DNA from: Comamonas sp. BIGb0152
Lineage (GTDB): Bacteria; Pseudomonadota; Gammaproteobacteria; Burkholderiales; Burkholderiaceae_C
Assembly (NCBI RefSeq): GCF_024809975.1
Contig: NZ_JANUDY010000005.1
Location: 310,001 to 374,000 of the forward strand
Reading direction: 5' to 3'
DNA: 64,000 nt
Numbering within the stretch: the first letter of the stretch is position 1; each line of letters opens with the position of its first letter. Shown in pieces: positions 54,422-62,302 of the stretch. The notes under the pieces are model-generated. The model was not told where the DNA came from and searched no databases. It was given only the letters and a program-made list of their open reading frames with translations. Position numbers and translations under genes: made by a program.

Positions 54422-54775
54422 ATGACCTTGCCAGAAGCCACTTACCAACTGGATGACGCCGTATGGTCACGGGTGTTGACGCAGGAGATGGCCAGCCAGC
54501 TCCAGGGCCAGTCGCTGGTCTTTCTGGCGGGGGACACTGCCGGCCAGACGCAGCAGATTCCGCTGCTGGTAACGGCTTATGAGCAGCAAAGCCGCGCTGC
54601 CCCCGGCATGGCCGCATACCGGCTCAATTTCCAGGGCCCGCCCACGCCTTTGCTGCCCAGCCAGACCTACCGCGCACGCCATGCGGACTGGGGCGACTTT
54701 GCGATCATGGTGTCCGCCACCGGGGTCGATGCACAAGGCGTGTACTACGAAGCCCAATTCAGCCATGCACTCTGA
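54422..54775 (+). CDS. DUF6916-like small protein
   Basis: A 117-aa soluble protein without a signal peptide, predicted mainly beta: LVFLAGDTAGQTQQIPLLVT, AAYRLNFQGPPTPLLPSQTY, HADWGDFAIMVSATG and [10 protein letters not shown]. The pattern and length fit the DUF6916 family, which I recall as a neighbour of tail-collar proteins; that recollection is not checked. It overlaps the next GNAT gene by 11 nt and is part of a three-gene unit ending with cysC. It faces the tail-collar operon and may belong to the same system. Function is unknown. Confidence 0.6.
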   Translation: MTLPEATYQLDDAVWSRVLTQEMASQLQGQSLVFLAGDTAGQTQQIPLLVTAYEQQSRAAPGMAAYRLNFQGPPTPLLPSQTYRARHADWGDFAIMVSATGVDAQGVYYEAQFSHAL

Positions 54776-55283
54776 GCTGCCTGCGGCCCTGCGGCTGGGT
54801 AGCTTGCAGCTGCGCCAGGCGCAAGCATCAGACACAGCGTTTTTGCGCGCGCTCTACCGCGATGTGCGCAGCGACGAGCTGGCGGTCACCGGCTGGCCCC
54901 CCGAGGCGATGGATGCCTTTTGCCAGTCGCAGTTTGATTTTCAAAGTCAGCACTACCGCAGCTACTACCCTGAGGCGGTGCATTACCTGGTCGAGCGGGA
55001 TGGCCTGCCTGTAGGGCGGCTGATCGTGGATGACAGCCCGGATGCACTGCGGGTGGTCGATATCTCGCTGATGGCGACGCAGCGCGGCCAAGGGCTGGGC
55101 AGCCTGCTGATGCACTGGCTGTGTGAACGCGCCGATGCGCAGTGGCAGCCGCTGGCGCTGAGTGTGGAGCCCCAAAACCGGGCGCGCCATTTATATCTGC
55201 GGCTGGGCTTTGTGCAGCTGCCAAGTGATGGGCTGTACTGGACCATGCGCCGTGAGCCTACCAAGATGGAGCCTGCCGAATGA
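54765..55283 (+). CDS. GNAT-family acetyltransferase
   Basis: A 172-aa GNAT protein. [20 protein letters not shown] opens the fold, the acetyl-CoA loop is [18 protein letters not shown], and [20 protein letters not shown] follows, as in Rim-type enzymes. The ATG at 54765 lies within the end of the previous gene; the stop overlaps cysC by 4 nt. Its tight coupling between a DUF6916-like protein and an adenylylsulfate kinase suggests that it modifies a component of the neighbouring surface system; this is inference. Confidence 0.85.
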   Translation: MHSELPAALRLGSLQLRQAQASDTAFLRALYRDVRSDELAVTGWPPEAMDAFCQSQFDFQSQHYRSYYPEAVHYLVERDGLPVGRLIVDDSPDALRVVDISLMATQRGQGLGSLLMHWLCERADAQWQPLALSVEPQNRARHLYLRLGFVQLPSDGLYWTMRREPTKMEPAE

Positions 55284-55906
55284 CCGGCCGACCCGATTCC
55301 GCTGCCTCCATCTTTCCGCCAGGCCAAGCGGTGCTGCCGGCGCAGCGCGCCGCGCTGATGGGCCATGCGCCCTGCTGCATCTGGCTCACGGGCTTGTCGG
55401 CCTCGGGCAAGACCAGCCTGGCCCATGCGCTGGAGGGGGCCTTGCACCAGCGCGGCTGCCATACCTATGCGCTCGATGGTGACAACCTGCGCCATGGGCT
55501 CAATGCCGATCTGGGATTCAGCGCCGAGGCGCGGGCAGAAAATATCCGCCGCATGGCCCATGTGGCGCGGCTGATGGTCGATGCGGGCCTGGTGGTCATC
55601 GTGGCTGCCATCTCGCCCTTTGCGGCAGACCGGGCACAGGCGCGGGCCTTGTTTGCGCCCGGCGCCTTTGTCGAGGTATTTGTCGATACGCCCTTGGCCG
55701 TATGTGAGGCACGCGATCCCAAGGGCCTGTATGCCCGCGCCCGGCGTGGCGAGCTGCGCGACTTTACCGGTATCGACAGCCCTTATGAGCGGCCGCTGCA
55801 GCCGGAGCTGCATTTGCAAGGCGCAGGTCTGGCGCCCGAGGCTGCGCTGGGGGCTGTGCTGGCGTATTTGAACGCGCTGGGCTTGGATCTGAAGCGGCCC
55901 GGCTGA
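55280..55906 (+). CDS. cysC: Adenylylsulfate (APS) kinase
   Basis: A 208-aa APS kinase that makes PAPS from APS and ATP. Walker A is [46 protein letters not shown] and the lid region [14 protein letters not shown] are diagnostic. No ATP sulfurylase (cysD/cysN) or PAPS reductase gene is near, so it is not part of a normal assimilation operon. PAPS is the donor for sulfotransferases, and one is encoded 1.7 kb away at 57621-58646. I infer that it feeds that enzyme. Confidence 0.93.
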   Translation: MTGRPDSAASIFPPGQAVLPAQRAALMGHAPCCIWLTGLSASGKTSLAHALEGALHQRGCHTYALDGDNLRHGLNADLGFSAEARAENIRRMAHVARLMVDAGLVVIVAAISPFAADRAQARALFAPGAFVEVFVDTPLAVCEARDPKGLYARARRGELRDFTGIDSPYERPLQPELHLQGAGLAPEAALGAVLAYLNALGLDLKRPG

Positions 55907-55933
55907 GCGGGCTGCTGCTGACATGCCCAATGC

Positions 55934-56458
55934 TCAGTTGCGCGAGGGGAAGACGCCTTCCAGGGCGATGATGAAATTGACGCCCAGATAGGGCTGCATG
56001 ACGGAAATCGGCACTCCATTGCCCACAGGGTTAATTCCACCTAAAGCGACTGTTGTACCTTGCTGACCGCCTGCGATGAATTGTGCGTCTCGCTGGTTAG
56101 ATTGCGCAAGGAATGCGCCGTCAACCGGTGTTTGCAGCGTGCCGGCTGAGGTGCTAACCCGTAGAGGGTTGTTCTGAGGGGGGAGATTTGACACAAGCAG
56201 TGTGACGTTCTGAGATCCTGCAACTTCTCCTTGAGTGATATTGGCAAGTCCAGGCCCTGTACCCATACCCACAGGTACCCGACCACGCAAGTCAGGAAGC
56301 GCAAAGGTCGTCTGACCATTGCCGCCATAGGTGGTCCCCAGCAACGAGAACAGAGCCGGATTTTGGGCGATGGCGATTTGCTGCCCCCAGCACAAGGCCC
56401 AACCGCGTGGGGCAAAATTGCCCCCGAACATCATGATTTGGCTTACAAACGGTTCCAT
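55934..56458 (-). CDS. Phage-tail-collar-domain protein (MdpB-like)
   Basis: A 174-aa protein of the microcystin-dependent protein/tail-collar family (COG4675). FGGNFAPRGWALCWGQQIAI, ALFSLLGTTYGGNGQTTFAL and PDLRGRVPVGMGTGPGL are the collar signature, followed by a variable part and NFIIALEGVFPSRN. The frame opens at 56608, but the ATG at 56458 has AAAGGAAT upstream. No other phage gene is present, so this is a chromosomally adopted fibre-type protein. It is the last gene of the six-gene operon that also encodes a collagen-like protein; both domains usually form trimers. Codon use here is less GC-rich than in its neighbours. Confidence 0.88.
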   Translation of the reverse strand: MEPFVSQIMMFGGNFAPRGWALCWGQQIAIAQNPALFSLLGTTYGGNGQTTFALPDLRGRVPVGMGTGPGLANITQGEVAGSQNVTLLVSNLPPQNNPLRVSTSAGTLQTPVDGAFLAQSNQRDAQFIAGGQQGTTVALGGINPVGNGVPISVMQPYLGVNFIIALEGVFPSRN

Positions 56459-56478
56459 GGTCGATTCCTTTGATGTTG

Positions 56479-57624
56479 TTAGGTTTGCAGATAGCCGTTG
56501 AGCCATCCGCTGACAAGAGGGGTCATAGGGCGGTTGTGCATGTTGGTGGTCGAGGCGATATCGCGCGAACTGCTTTCGCGTGGACCCTGTCGCACCGCCA
56601 TTTGCCAACGCTGGCGCAACGCAGCAGCGAAGGGCTGTTGAGCAGGGTTATCAAATGCAGCCGCAATGCTGTATCCCGCTTCGGCGCCAAGCAAGGCCGC
56701 AGCGGTCCAAGGCAATCCAACCCGCTCAAAACGTTGCTTCCAAACCGGCTCAGCCTGAGCGGCGCTGGGCCAAGTGCCAGCAGTGATGGTATTACCGCCG
56801 GTATGTACATCCTCCAGCCACGGAAAACCAGCCAGTCCCCAAGCACCTTGTGACTGGGCATGCGCCTGCCACCAGCGGGCAAAGCGGGTCAACTGCGGGC
56901 CGGAGTACAAGGCCACAACGGCATCAGGCCGGTGGCTAAAAATGGCAGTGCGCAGGCCGTCGAATTCCTCGGCTTGTGGTCCATGCTGACCCACATGGCG
57001 GGCCAGCACCCGTCCACCTAGCGCGCGGTAGGCATGCTCGAAGCTATAGACAAAGTCATAGCCGCCTTCCATCTGCCCAACAGCCAGCACGGCGCGAGGC
57101 CCTAGCTGTTGGTAAACGGCCTGCGCCAGCTGCGCAGCGCTGCCGCACAAGTCCAGGCTATGGCGCACGACAGCCTGGGGCTGGCCAGGCTTGGCGGCGG
57201 CAGGCAGATCGGCGCCGGTATCGCTGGCCCACAGTGGCAAGCCCAGGGGCTGCGCATGGGCGGCTACTTTGGCTTCGACGGTGGGCGGCATCCAGCCGAC
57301 AACACCATGCAGCTGGGGCAGCTGATCCATCGCAGCCATGATGCTGCGGGCGGCGCGGTTGGGGGTGGGTGGGGCCTCCACCCAGTGCAGCTGTACAGCG
57401 ACCTCGGGACGCTGGGCCAGGCCCAGCTCCAGGCCCCGGCGGTAGTCCGAGCCCAGATCGGCCACTTTGTGTGACTGGGGAGCGACGGCCAGCAGTTGCC
57501 AGGCCTTGGAGGCCTTCGGGGCCAGGGCATCAGGGGCAAGCGCCTGCGCAGCGCCCCAGCCGCCTGCGGTGCTGACGGCCACACTGGTGGAGGCGAGAAA
57601 ATGGCGTCTTGGGATCATGGTCAT
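56479..57624 (-). CDS. Periplasmic binding protein, Peripla_BP_6-like, with Tat-type signal
   Basis: A 381-aa protein with a twin-arginine-like leader (MIPRRHFLASTSVAVSTAGG) and a type-I periplasmic binding fold similar to branched-chain amino-acid binding proteins: SDYRRGLELGLAQRPEVAVQ, GVVGWMPPTVEAKVAAHAQP and YSFEHAYRALGGRVLARHVG. There is no ABC permease nearby. The C-terminus (RESSSRDIASTTNMHNRPMT) resembles the receptor-family end. It overlaps the sulfotransferase gene by 4 nt and precedes the tail-collar gene by 20 nt. In this operon it may present a ligand or act as a sensor; the role is unknown. Confidence 0.75.
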   Translation of the reverse strand: MTMIPRRHFLASTSVAVSTAGGWGAAQALAPDALAPKASKAWQLLAVAPQSHKVADLGSDYRRGLELGLAQRPEVAVQLHWVEAPPTPNRAARSIMAAMDQLPQLHGVVGWMPPTVEAKVAAHAQPLGLPLWASDTGADLPAAAKPGQPQAVVRHSLDLCGSAAQLAQAVYQQLGPRAVLAVGQMEGGYDFVYSFEHAYRALGGRVLARHVGQHGPQAEEFDGLRTAIFSHRPDAVVALYSGPQLTRFARWWQAHAQSQGAWGLAGFPWLEDVHTGGNTITAGTWPSAAQAEPVWKQRFERVGLPWTAAALLGAEAGYSIAAAFDNPAQQPFAAALRQRWQMAVRQGPRESSSRDIASTTNMHNRPMTPLVSGWLNGYLQT

Positions 57625-58646
57625 ATAGCGGCCTCGGTGAGAGTCTCTGCGCGGTCATGGGCTTCGCACCGGGCCCGTAATTGCTGGTAATGGGGGGCCA
57701 TCCATTGCTCGGCCAGCGCGCGCAGTGCGGCGTTGGCCTTGGCATGTTTGTCATTGGTGTCCTGGGCAAAGGGCTCATGGGGCCGTTTGCCGTGGCGCGA
57801 CAGGCGCTCGCGCAGGGCGCGCATCGCAGGGGCATCGGGCTGCCAAGCCAGCCGTGGCAGCACCAGCTGCTCGATGGCCTCGGGCAGCTGGGCATGGTCC
57901 AGCACCAGCGCTTGCGCCGGATCGGCGACGCGGGCCATGTCGGCATAGATGCGGCCCAGCATGCGGGCGCAGTACTGCTCGGGCGGCATGGTGGCCTGCT
58001 CCAGCAGGCTCAGGCCCGGTAGGCCAAAGCTGGGGCCAAAGGCGCCAGGCACCAGGTAAAAGGCGCGCTCCTGCATTTGCGACACCAGCACAGCCAGCGG
58101 CTCACGGGTGAGGAACACCGGCAAGGCCTGGGGCCAGGCCTGCATCAGCAGCGGGGCCTGGTCGGTGTTCCAGGCGTCGATCTTGAGGCTGGCCGATTGC
58201 AGCGCGGGGCTGGCCGCATCGCTGCGCTGGGCCCAGGCGCTCATCCAGGCGCGCAAGGCTGCAATGGCTTGCGTGGGGCTGAGCCAGCCGTTGACCAGCG
58301 CTTCGCGCAGCAAAAAATCGACTGGCGGCGGCTCGGACATCGCCAGGTGGTGCGCACTTTGCGCCAGGGCCTGGGGGAACAAGGTGGAGCCGCAGCGCGA
58401 GACATGGAAGACCAGCAGGCAGGGCGCGATTCCCGGCGACTGGGCATGCCAGGCCAGCAGCGTATTCAGCGGCGTCTGGCGGCGAAAGGCCTGGTTGAAC
58501 GGGGTGCTGAGCAGCGGCTTGAGGCTCTCTTGGTAGAAGGGTGCGCGCAGCGGGGCATCGCCCAGGCGCGCCCAGTCCACCATGACCTGGGCCCCATCCC
58601 AGTACAGCCGAACGGGCCGCCAGCCCTGGAGTGTCAGAGCATCCAT
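57621..58646 (-). CDS. Sulfotransferase-like P-loop protein
   Basis: A 341-aa cytoplasmic protein without signal or membrane segment. CLLVFHVSRCGSTLFPQALA contains the 5'-phosphosulfate loop of the sulfotransferase superfamily (family form hxRSGTS/T; here SRCGSTL). A later PAPS 3'-phosphate element is plausible at LPVFLTREPLAVLVSQMQER, the R-x-P-x-x-x-x-x-S pattern. It should transfer sulfate from PAPS to a hydroxyl or amine. It overlaps the hydroxylase gene by 13 nt and the binding-protein gene by 4 nt. Together with cysC nearby this suggests sulfation of a component of the operon, perhaps on a residue hydroxylated by the dioxygenase. Confidence 0.75.
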   Translation of the reverse strand: MDALTLQGWRPVRLYWDGAQVMVDWARLGDAPLRAPFYQESLKPLLSTPFNQAFRRQTPLNTLLAWHAQSPGIAPCLLVFHVSRCGSTLFPQALAQSAHHLAMSEPPPVDFLLREALVNGWLSPTQAIAALRAWMSAWAQRSDAASPALQSASLKIDAWNTDQAPLLMQAWPQALPVFLTREPLAVLVSQMQERAFYLVPGAFGPSFGLPGLSLLEQATMPPEQYCARMLGRIYADMARVADPAQALVLDHAQLPEAIEQLVLPRLAWQPDAPAMRALRERLSRHGKRPHEPFAQDTNDKHAKANAALRALAEQWMAPHYQQLRARCEAHDRAETLTEAAI

Positions 58647-59488
58647 TGGGCATTCCAGGCGCGGCGCCCGGCCTTCATCGCCGATTCCACATCAGAGGCA
58701 TCAAACACCAGGCCCTGGGCCTGGCCCAGCTCCATGCTGCGGGCGCTCAGGGTCGCCAGATCCGGGCAATCTGCCAGTGCATCGGCCATGGATTCTTGCG
58801 CAAACACGCGCTGGCGAAACTGCGCAAAGGCCAACCAGGGGTCGCCGTCATCGGGCGCTGGCTCGCCCTGGTCACCGGCGGCAAAGGCCTGCGCCAGGCG
58901 CTCGTCGACCAGCGCATCGGCCACCAGGTGGATGCGTGCCTTGCCGCTGCGGTTGCGCACGCGGTGGGGCAGGGAGACATCGGTGTACCAGCACTCACCC
59001 ACGCGCATGGGTACGCGCTGGCCACCCAGATGGAAAAACACCTTCTCTTCGGTTTGCAGGGGGATGTGCAGCCGGGCATCGCCCTGGGCGGCGCACAGGC
59101 CTGCATCCGTATGCTCCATGATCTCGCTATCGGGCTGCAGGCGCATCAGGCGCACCGATTTCCACTGCAGGCCCAGGCTGTGCAGCATGTCTGCAATGGC
59201 CGGGCAGGCCTGCAGCGCTTCGCAGTCTGTGTAAGTGTCCAGGTCGGCATCCATGGGCATGATGTCGGAGGGCGCTTGGTTTGACGCCCGCAAGGCCAGC
59301 GCCTGCCAGCCGCCATCGTGCCGGCCTTGGTTGAAATGCATGCGCCACAAGGATTCGGGCAGCTGTTGGGCTTGTTGCAATGCCGCTGCTACCTCCAGGC
59401 GCCAAGGCAGGCGCATGGTGGTGATGCCCTGCAGGCGCAGACCCTGGCGGGGCTGGGCTTGCAGGCAGGGAGCGGCTGCAGTGCTCAT
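58634..59488 (-). CDS. Aspartyl/asparaginyl beta-hydroxylase-like Fe(II)/2OG dioxygenase
   Basis: A 284-aa cupin-type dioxygenase of the Asp/Asn beta-hydroxylase family. HxD is in IMEHTDAGLC, and the distal His and 2OG-binding Arg are in SLPHRVRNRSGKARIHLV, with RLHIPLQTEEKVFFHLGGQR between, as in the family. About 80 C-terminal residues beyond the fold (DPWLAFAQFRQRVFAQESMA) are helical and specific to this protein. The gene follows the collagen-like gene after 4 nt and overlaps the sulfotransferase gene. The likely substrate is a protein of this operon; which residue is hydroxylated is unknown. Confidence 0.85.
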   Translation of the reverse strand: MSTAAAPCLQAQPRQGLRLQGITTMRLPWRLEVAAALQQAQQLPESLWRMHFNQGRHDGGWQALALRASNQAPSDIMPMDADLDTYTDCEALQACPAIADMLHSLGLQWKSVRLMRLQPDSEIMEHTDAGLCAAQGDARLHIPLQTEEKVFFHLGGQRVPMRVGECWYTDVSLPHRVRNRSGKARIHLVADALVDERLAQAFAAGDQGEPAPDDGDPWLAFAQFRQRVFAQESMADALADCPDLATLSARSMELGQAQGLVFDASDVESAMKAGRRAWNAQWML

Positions 59489-59492
59489 GGCT

Positions 59493-60440
59493 TTACGGGG
59501 CGCAAATCGCGTAGGCTTTGCAAGTCAAAGAGGTGTCGCCCTTGAACGAGTTCAGCACCTGCACCGACCAGCCTCGGGCGCCGCCGCCGCAGCTGGCGGG
59601 CGTGCCCGGTGCACTGACCGAAACGCGAACGTCGAAAGCAGCATTGCCGGGTTGTGTGCTAGAAGCGGAATGCCCGCCTCCGAGCACCTGCTCGCCAGCG
59701 CTGCAGCAGGCCACTGCCTGGCACAACTCACCCGTGCCGCTGGCTTCGACCGTGTGGACAGCGGCAATCGCGCCGGTCGCGCCTGTGGGGCCTGCTGGAC
59801 CCACGGGGCCAACAGGACCCTGAACGCCGGTGGCGCCTGGGTTGCCAGTAGGTCCTGCAGGACCCACGGATCCAGTAGCGCCGGTCGCTCCGGCCGGGCC
59901 TACCGCACCTGTAGCGCCAGTGGGACCCGCGGGTCCGGCAGGGCCTACAGGGCCGGTGGTACCAATGGGGCCGGTCGCGCCCACAGGGCCAGCAGCGCCA
60001 GTGGGACCGGCAGGGCCCGCCGGGCCGGTGGTGCCGATGGGGCCCGCCGCACCGGTGGGACCTACAGCGCCGGTGGGACCGGCTGGCCCGATAGGACCGG
60101 TTGCGCCAATAGGGCCGACAGCACCTTGAGGGCCTACAGGGCCGGCTGGGCCTGTATCGCCTGTGCCAATCCCAGCGGCACAGCGCAGCAAACGGCCCGT
60201 GGCGGGGTCCATGCACAGCTGCTCAGTGCCGGTGGCCGGCGCGCTGGGCAGCGGCGGGGCATAGGTCTCGCCAGTGCCCTGCACCCGGAACAGATCTTGG
60301 TTGGCCTGGCCCTTGATGACAAAGCCCGAGCCTGCCGCCGGTTTGAAGCTGGTATCAGCGGACCAGGCGGCGCTTGCAGCCAGGGCCATGATGCCGCCGG
60401 CCAGCCAACGGCTGTGGAAGAAGGAGGTGACGAGGTTCAT
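59493..60440 (-). CDS. Secreted collagen-like (Gly-X-Y) protein
   Basis: A 315-aa exported protein. The signal peptide ends at ASAAWSA; residues 30-93 form a small N-terminal domain with two Cys ([13 protein letters not shown]). Residues 94-225 are 44 uninterrupted Gly-X-Y triplets, with Pro mostly in X and Thr in Y in 16 of them; only one triplet (GNP) has Pro in Y. The C-terminal 90 residues hold seven Cys ([24 protein letters not shown]) and look like a disulfide-linked trimerisation or adhesion domain. A stable triple helix is likely. The frame extends to 60491; the ATG at 60440 overlaps the upstream gene (ATGA) and begins the signal peptide. Confidence 0.88.
   Translation of the reverse strand: MNLVTSFFHSRWLAGGIMALAASAAWSADTSFKPAAGSGFVIKGQANQDLFRVQGTGETYAPPLPSAPATGTEQLCMDPATGRLLRCAAGIGTGDTGPAGPVGPQGAVGPIGATGPIGPAGPTGAVGPTGAAGPIGTTGPAGPAGPTGAAGPVGATGPIGTTGPVGPAGPAGPTGATGAVGPAGATGATGSVGPAGPTGNPGATGVQGPVGPVGPAGPTGATGAIAAVHTVEASGTGELCQAVACCSAGEQVLGGGHSASSTQPGNAAFDVRVSVSAPGTPASCGGGARGWSVQVLNSFKGDTSLTCKAYAICAP
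59766..60161 (-). repeat. DNA encoding the Gly-X-Y repeat
   Basis: This 396-nt stretch encodes the collagen domain and is built of 9-nt-periodic GC-rich units (GGN CCN GNN types). Such a tract can change length by slippage in multiples of 9 nt without frameshift. Several long open frames on the other frames and strand here are artefacts of the repeat. Confidence 0.85.
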
Positions 60441-61144
60441 GGCTGGGTTCTCAGAAAAGAGCGGATGCGGGTGGAGCGCAAGGCGCCCCAAGACAGAATC
60501 GAGAGCAGCAGGGCCAGGCTGGCCGTCCAGCCCAGGCCAGACACCGGCACCGGTACGGCGGCGGTGCTGGGCGGTGGGCCGACGTAGACATTGACCAGGT
60601 TGACGTTCTGCTGGCTGACCTGGGCGCCGGGACCCAGGGTGAAGGTCGCGGGCTGGCCGGCAGCGGTGACGATCTGCAACGGTTGGCCAGGCTGGCCTTG
60701 CAGCACCAGGCTGCCAGTGACCACGATATTGGCGCCGTTGGGCAGCACAAAGCTTTGGCCGTTGTTGGAGCTGAGGGTGAGGTTGGCGACAGTGGTGACA
60801 CCTGTAACCGTGATGCTGGCCCCGGGTGCGGCGCAGGATCCATCAAACACCATGGCGCTGGCCGCTGCGTTCAAGGTTCCCTGGTTGCGAAAGTCGGAGC
60901 CCAGTTGGATGCTGCCCTGGGCATCGAGAACGCCACCGGCGGCGATCAAGAAAGCGCCAGCGTTTTGCAGCGAGCCCCCATCCAAGGCGTAAGTGCCTGC
61001 GATCGTGACGGCCTCGCAGCCCACATCCTGGCTGCCTCCGCCAAGACTGCCTTCAGAGCCAGCAGGGATGTCCATCTGCGCGTGTGCAGCAGAGGCAAGG
61101 CCGACCGCGAGAGTCGCGGCAGCAAAAAAACGGAGGTTAGGCAT
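60437..61144 (-). CDS. Exported protein with CTERM-like C-terminal sorting segment
   Basis: A 235-aa exported protein. The signal peptide ([17 protein letters not shown]) is followed by a repetitive, Ala/Gly/Ser/Thr-rich beta-type domain ([40 protein letters not shown]) that resembles beta-helix or adhesin repeats. The C-terminus has the tripartite form of PEP-CTERM/IPTL-CTERM tails: a short Pro/Val motif ([11 protein letters not shown]), a hydrophobic helix ([15 protein letters not shown]) and an Arg cluster (RSTRIRSF). The signature motif is not a clean IPTL, so sorting by an exosortase is inferred. It is the first gene of the operon and is translationally coupled to the collagen-like gene. 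The ATG at 61144 is used; the frame opens at 61189. Confidence 0.7.
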   Translation of the reverse strand: MPNLRFFAAATLAVGLASAAHAQMDIPAGSEGSLGGGSQDVGCEAVTIAGTYALDGGSLQNAGAFLIAAGGVLDAQGSIQLGSDFRNQGTLNAAASAMVFDGSCAAPGASITVTGVTTVANLTLSSNNGQSFVLPNGANIVVTGSLVLQGQPGQPLQIVTAAGQPATFTLGPGAQVSQQNVNLVNVYVGPPPSTAAVPVPVSGLGWTASLALLLSILSWGALRSTRIRSFLRTQP

Positions 61145-61155
61145 GGGCGGGCCTG

Positions 61156-61173
61156 TTTTGCTTTGAAGCAAAA
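61156..61173. promoter_or_regulatory. Perfect palindrome in the AT-rich divergent promoter region
   Basis: TTTTGCTT-TG-AAGCAAAA is a perfect inverted repeat 11 nt upstream of the first gene of the surface operon. The divergent gap 61145-61314 is strikingly AT-rich (runs such as ATTTATTAAATATATTTATG) in a GC-rich genome. It may bind a regulator or an H-NS/MvaT-like silencer. No unambiguous -35/-10 pair stands out. Confidence 0.5.
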
Positions 61174-61314
61174 TGTAATTAGGTGTCAATTTGTACCAGA
61201 GCGAAACATTGTTTGCAATTCATTTATTAAATATATTTATGGGCATGGCAAGCAAAATGATATTTGGGGCTAGAACCGGTGTGCAATCATCGCGATTTCA
61301 TGATTGGAGTTCGA

Positions 61315-62163
61315 ATGCCAGAGCTGCCCGACCCTTTACCCCTGTTGAGCTGCGCCTGCCACGGGCGCCGCGCCTGGCTGCAGACCTTGGTGGCTGGGGC
61401 TGCAGTGGCTGGCGCGGGCACCGCATGGGCCCAGGTGGATGTGGGCAAGTCCTCGGCGCTGCGCAAGCTGGTGCCCGCTGAGACGCTGGAGCAGGCGGCC
61501 CAGGAACAGTACGCGCAGCTGCTGGCACAGGCCAAGCAGCAGGGCGCGCTGGCAGGGCCGGGCAATGCCCAGCTGCAGCGGCTGCAAACGATTGCCCAGC
61601 GCCTGATTGCGCAGGCCCAGGTCTGGAACCCGCGCGCCAAGGACTGGCGCTGGGAGGTGAACCTGATTGGCAGCAAGCAGATCAACGCCTTTTGCATGCC
61701 CGGCGGCAAGATCGTGTTCTACACCGGCCTTATTGACCAGCTCCAGCTCAGCGACGATGAGATTGCGATGGTCATGGGCCATGAGATGGCGCATGCGCTG
61801 CGCGAACATTCGCGCGAGCAACTGGCCAAGACCCAGGCGACGGGCCTGGGCATACGCCTGGGAGCTGCCATTTTTGGCCTGGGCGATATGGGTACCGCTG
61901 CAGCCAACCTGGGCGGCCAGCTGCTGACCCTCAAGTTCAGCCGCTCGGATGAATCGGATGCCGATCTGGTGGGCCTGGAGATCGCCGCCCGCGCTGGCTA
62001 CGCACCGCAAGCGGCCGTGACTCTGTGGGAGAAGATGGGTGCAGCGACCGGCAAGGGAGGCATTGGTTTTCTCTCGACCCACCCGACCGGGCCGGACCGC
62101 ATCACCAGCCTGCAGGCCAATGTGCCCAAGGTGCAAGGCCTCTACGAGCGCGCCCGCAGATAA
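61315..62163 (+). CDS. M48-family zinc metalloprotease
   Basis: A 282-aa exported M48 peptidase (BepA/LoiP type without TPR domain). The zinc site HEMAH lies at residues 156-160 in VMGHEMAHALREH, and the third ligand is the first Glu of SDESDADLVG. The leader GRRAWLQTLVAGAAVAGAGT has a twin-Arg look but also suits Sec export. The ATG at 61315 has GGAG 5 nt upstream; earlier in-frame starts at 61264 and 61300 lack one. It is divergent from the surface operon and shares its AT-rich control region, so it could process or quality-control exported proteins. Confidence 0.88.
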   Translation: MPELPDPLPLLSCACHGRRAWLQTLVAGAAVAGAGTAWAQVDVGKSSALRKLVPAETLEQAAQEQYAQLLAQAKQQGALAGPGNAQLQRLQTIAQRLIAQAQVWNPRAKDWRWEVNLIGSKQINAFCMPGGKIVFYTGLIDQLQLSDDEIAMVMGHEMAHALREHSREQLAKTQATGLGIRLGAAIFGLGDMGTAAANLGGQLLTLKFSRSDESDADLVGLEIAARAGYAPQAAVTLWEKMGAATGKGGIGFLSTHPTGPDRITSLQANVPKVQGLYERARR

Positions 62164-62302
62164 AACGAACGCAGATCCACGGCGCCTGAGCTGCCTCGGG
62201 TGTGTGTGCCAAAGCAGCAACCCATGCGCAGCGGCCCCACGGGGGATCGCGTCGCCAGCCTCTTCTTGTAATAGATCGTCAACACGTTCTGAGCCCAGCG
62301 TC

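Noticed and set aside
55934..56458. Prophage remnant suggested by the tail-collar gene
   Set aside because: No other phage gene, integrase or attachment repeat is nearby, and the gene is locked into an operon with non-phage enzymes. The family is also widespread as a chromosomal protein.
59766..60161. Regular repeat that might be taken for a CRISPR array or VNTR
   Set aside because: The period is 9 nt, in phase with the collagen codons, without spacer sequences or cas genes.
59728..60216. 162-aa minus-strand frame rich in Arg, His, Cys and Ser, and 100-aa plus-strand Gly-Pro-rich frames
   Set aside because: They are alternative-frame or antisense readings of the Gly-X-Y coding repeat and have no ribosome-binding site or independent signal.
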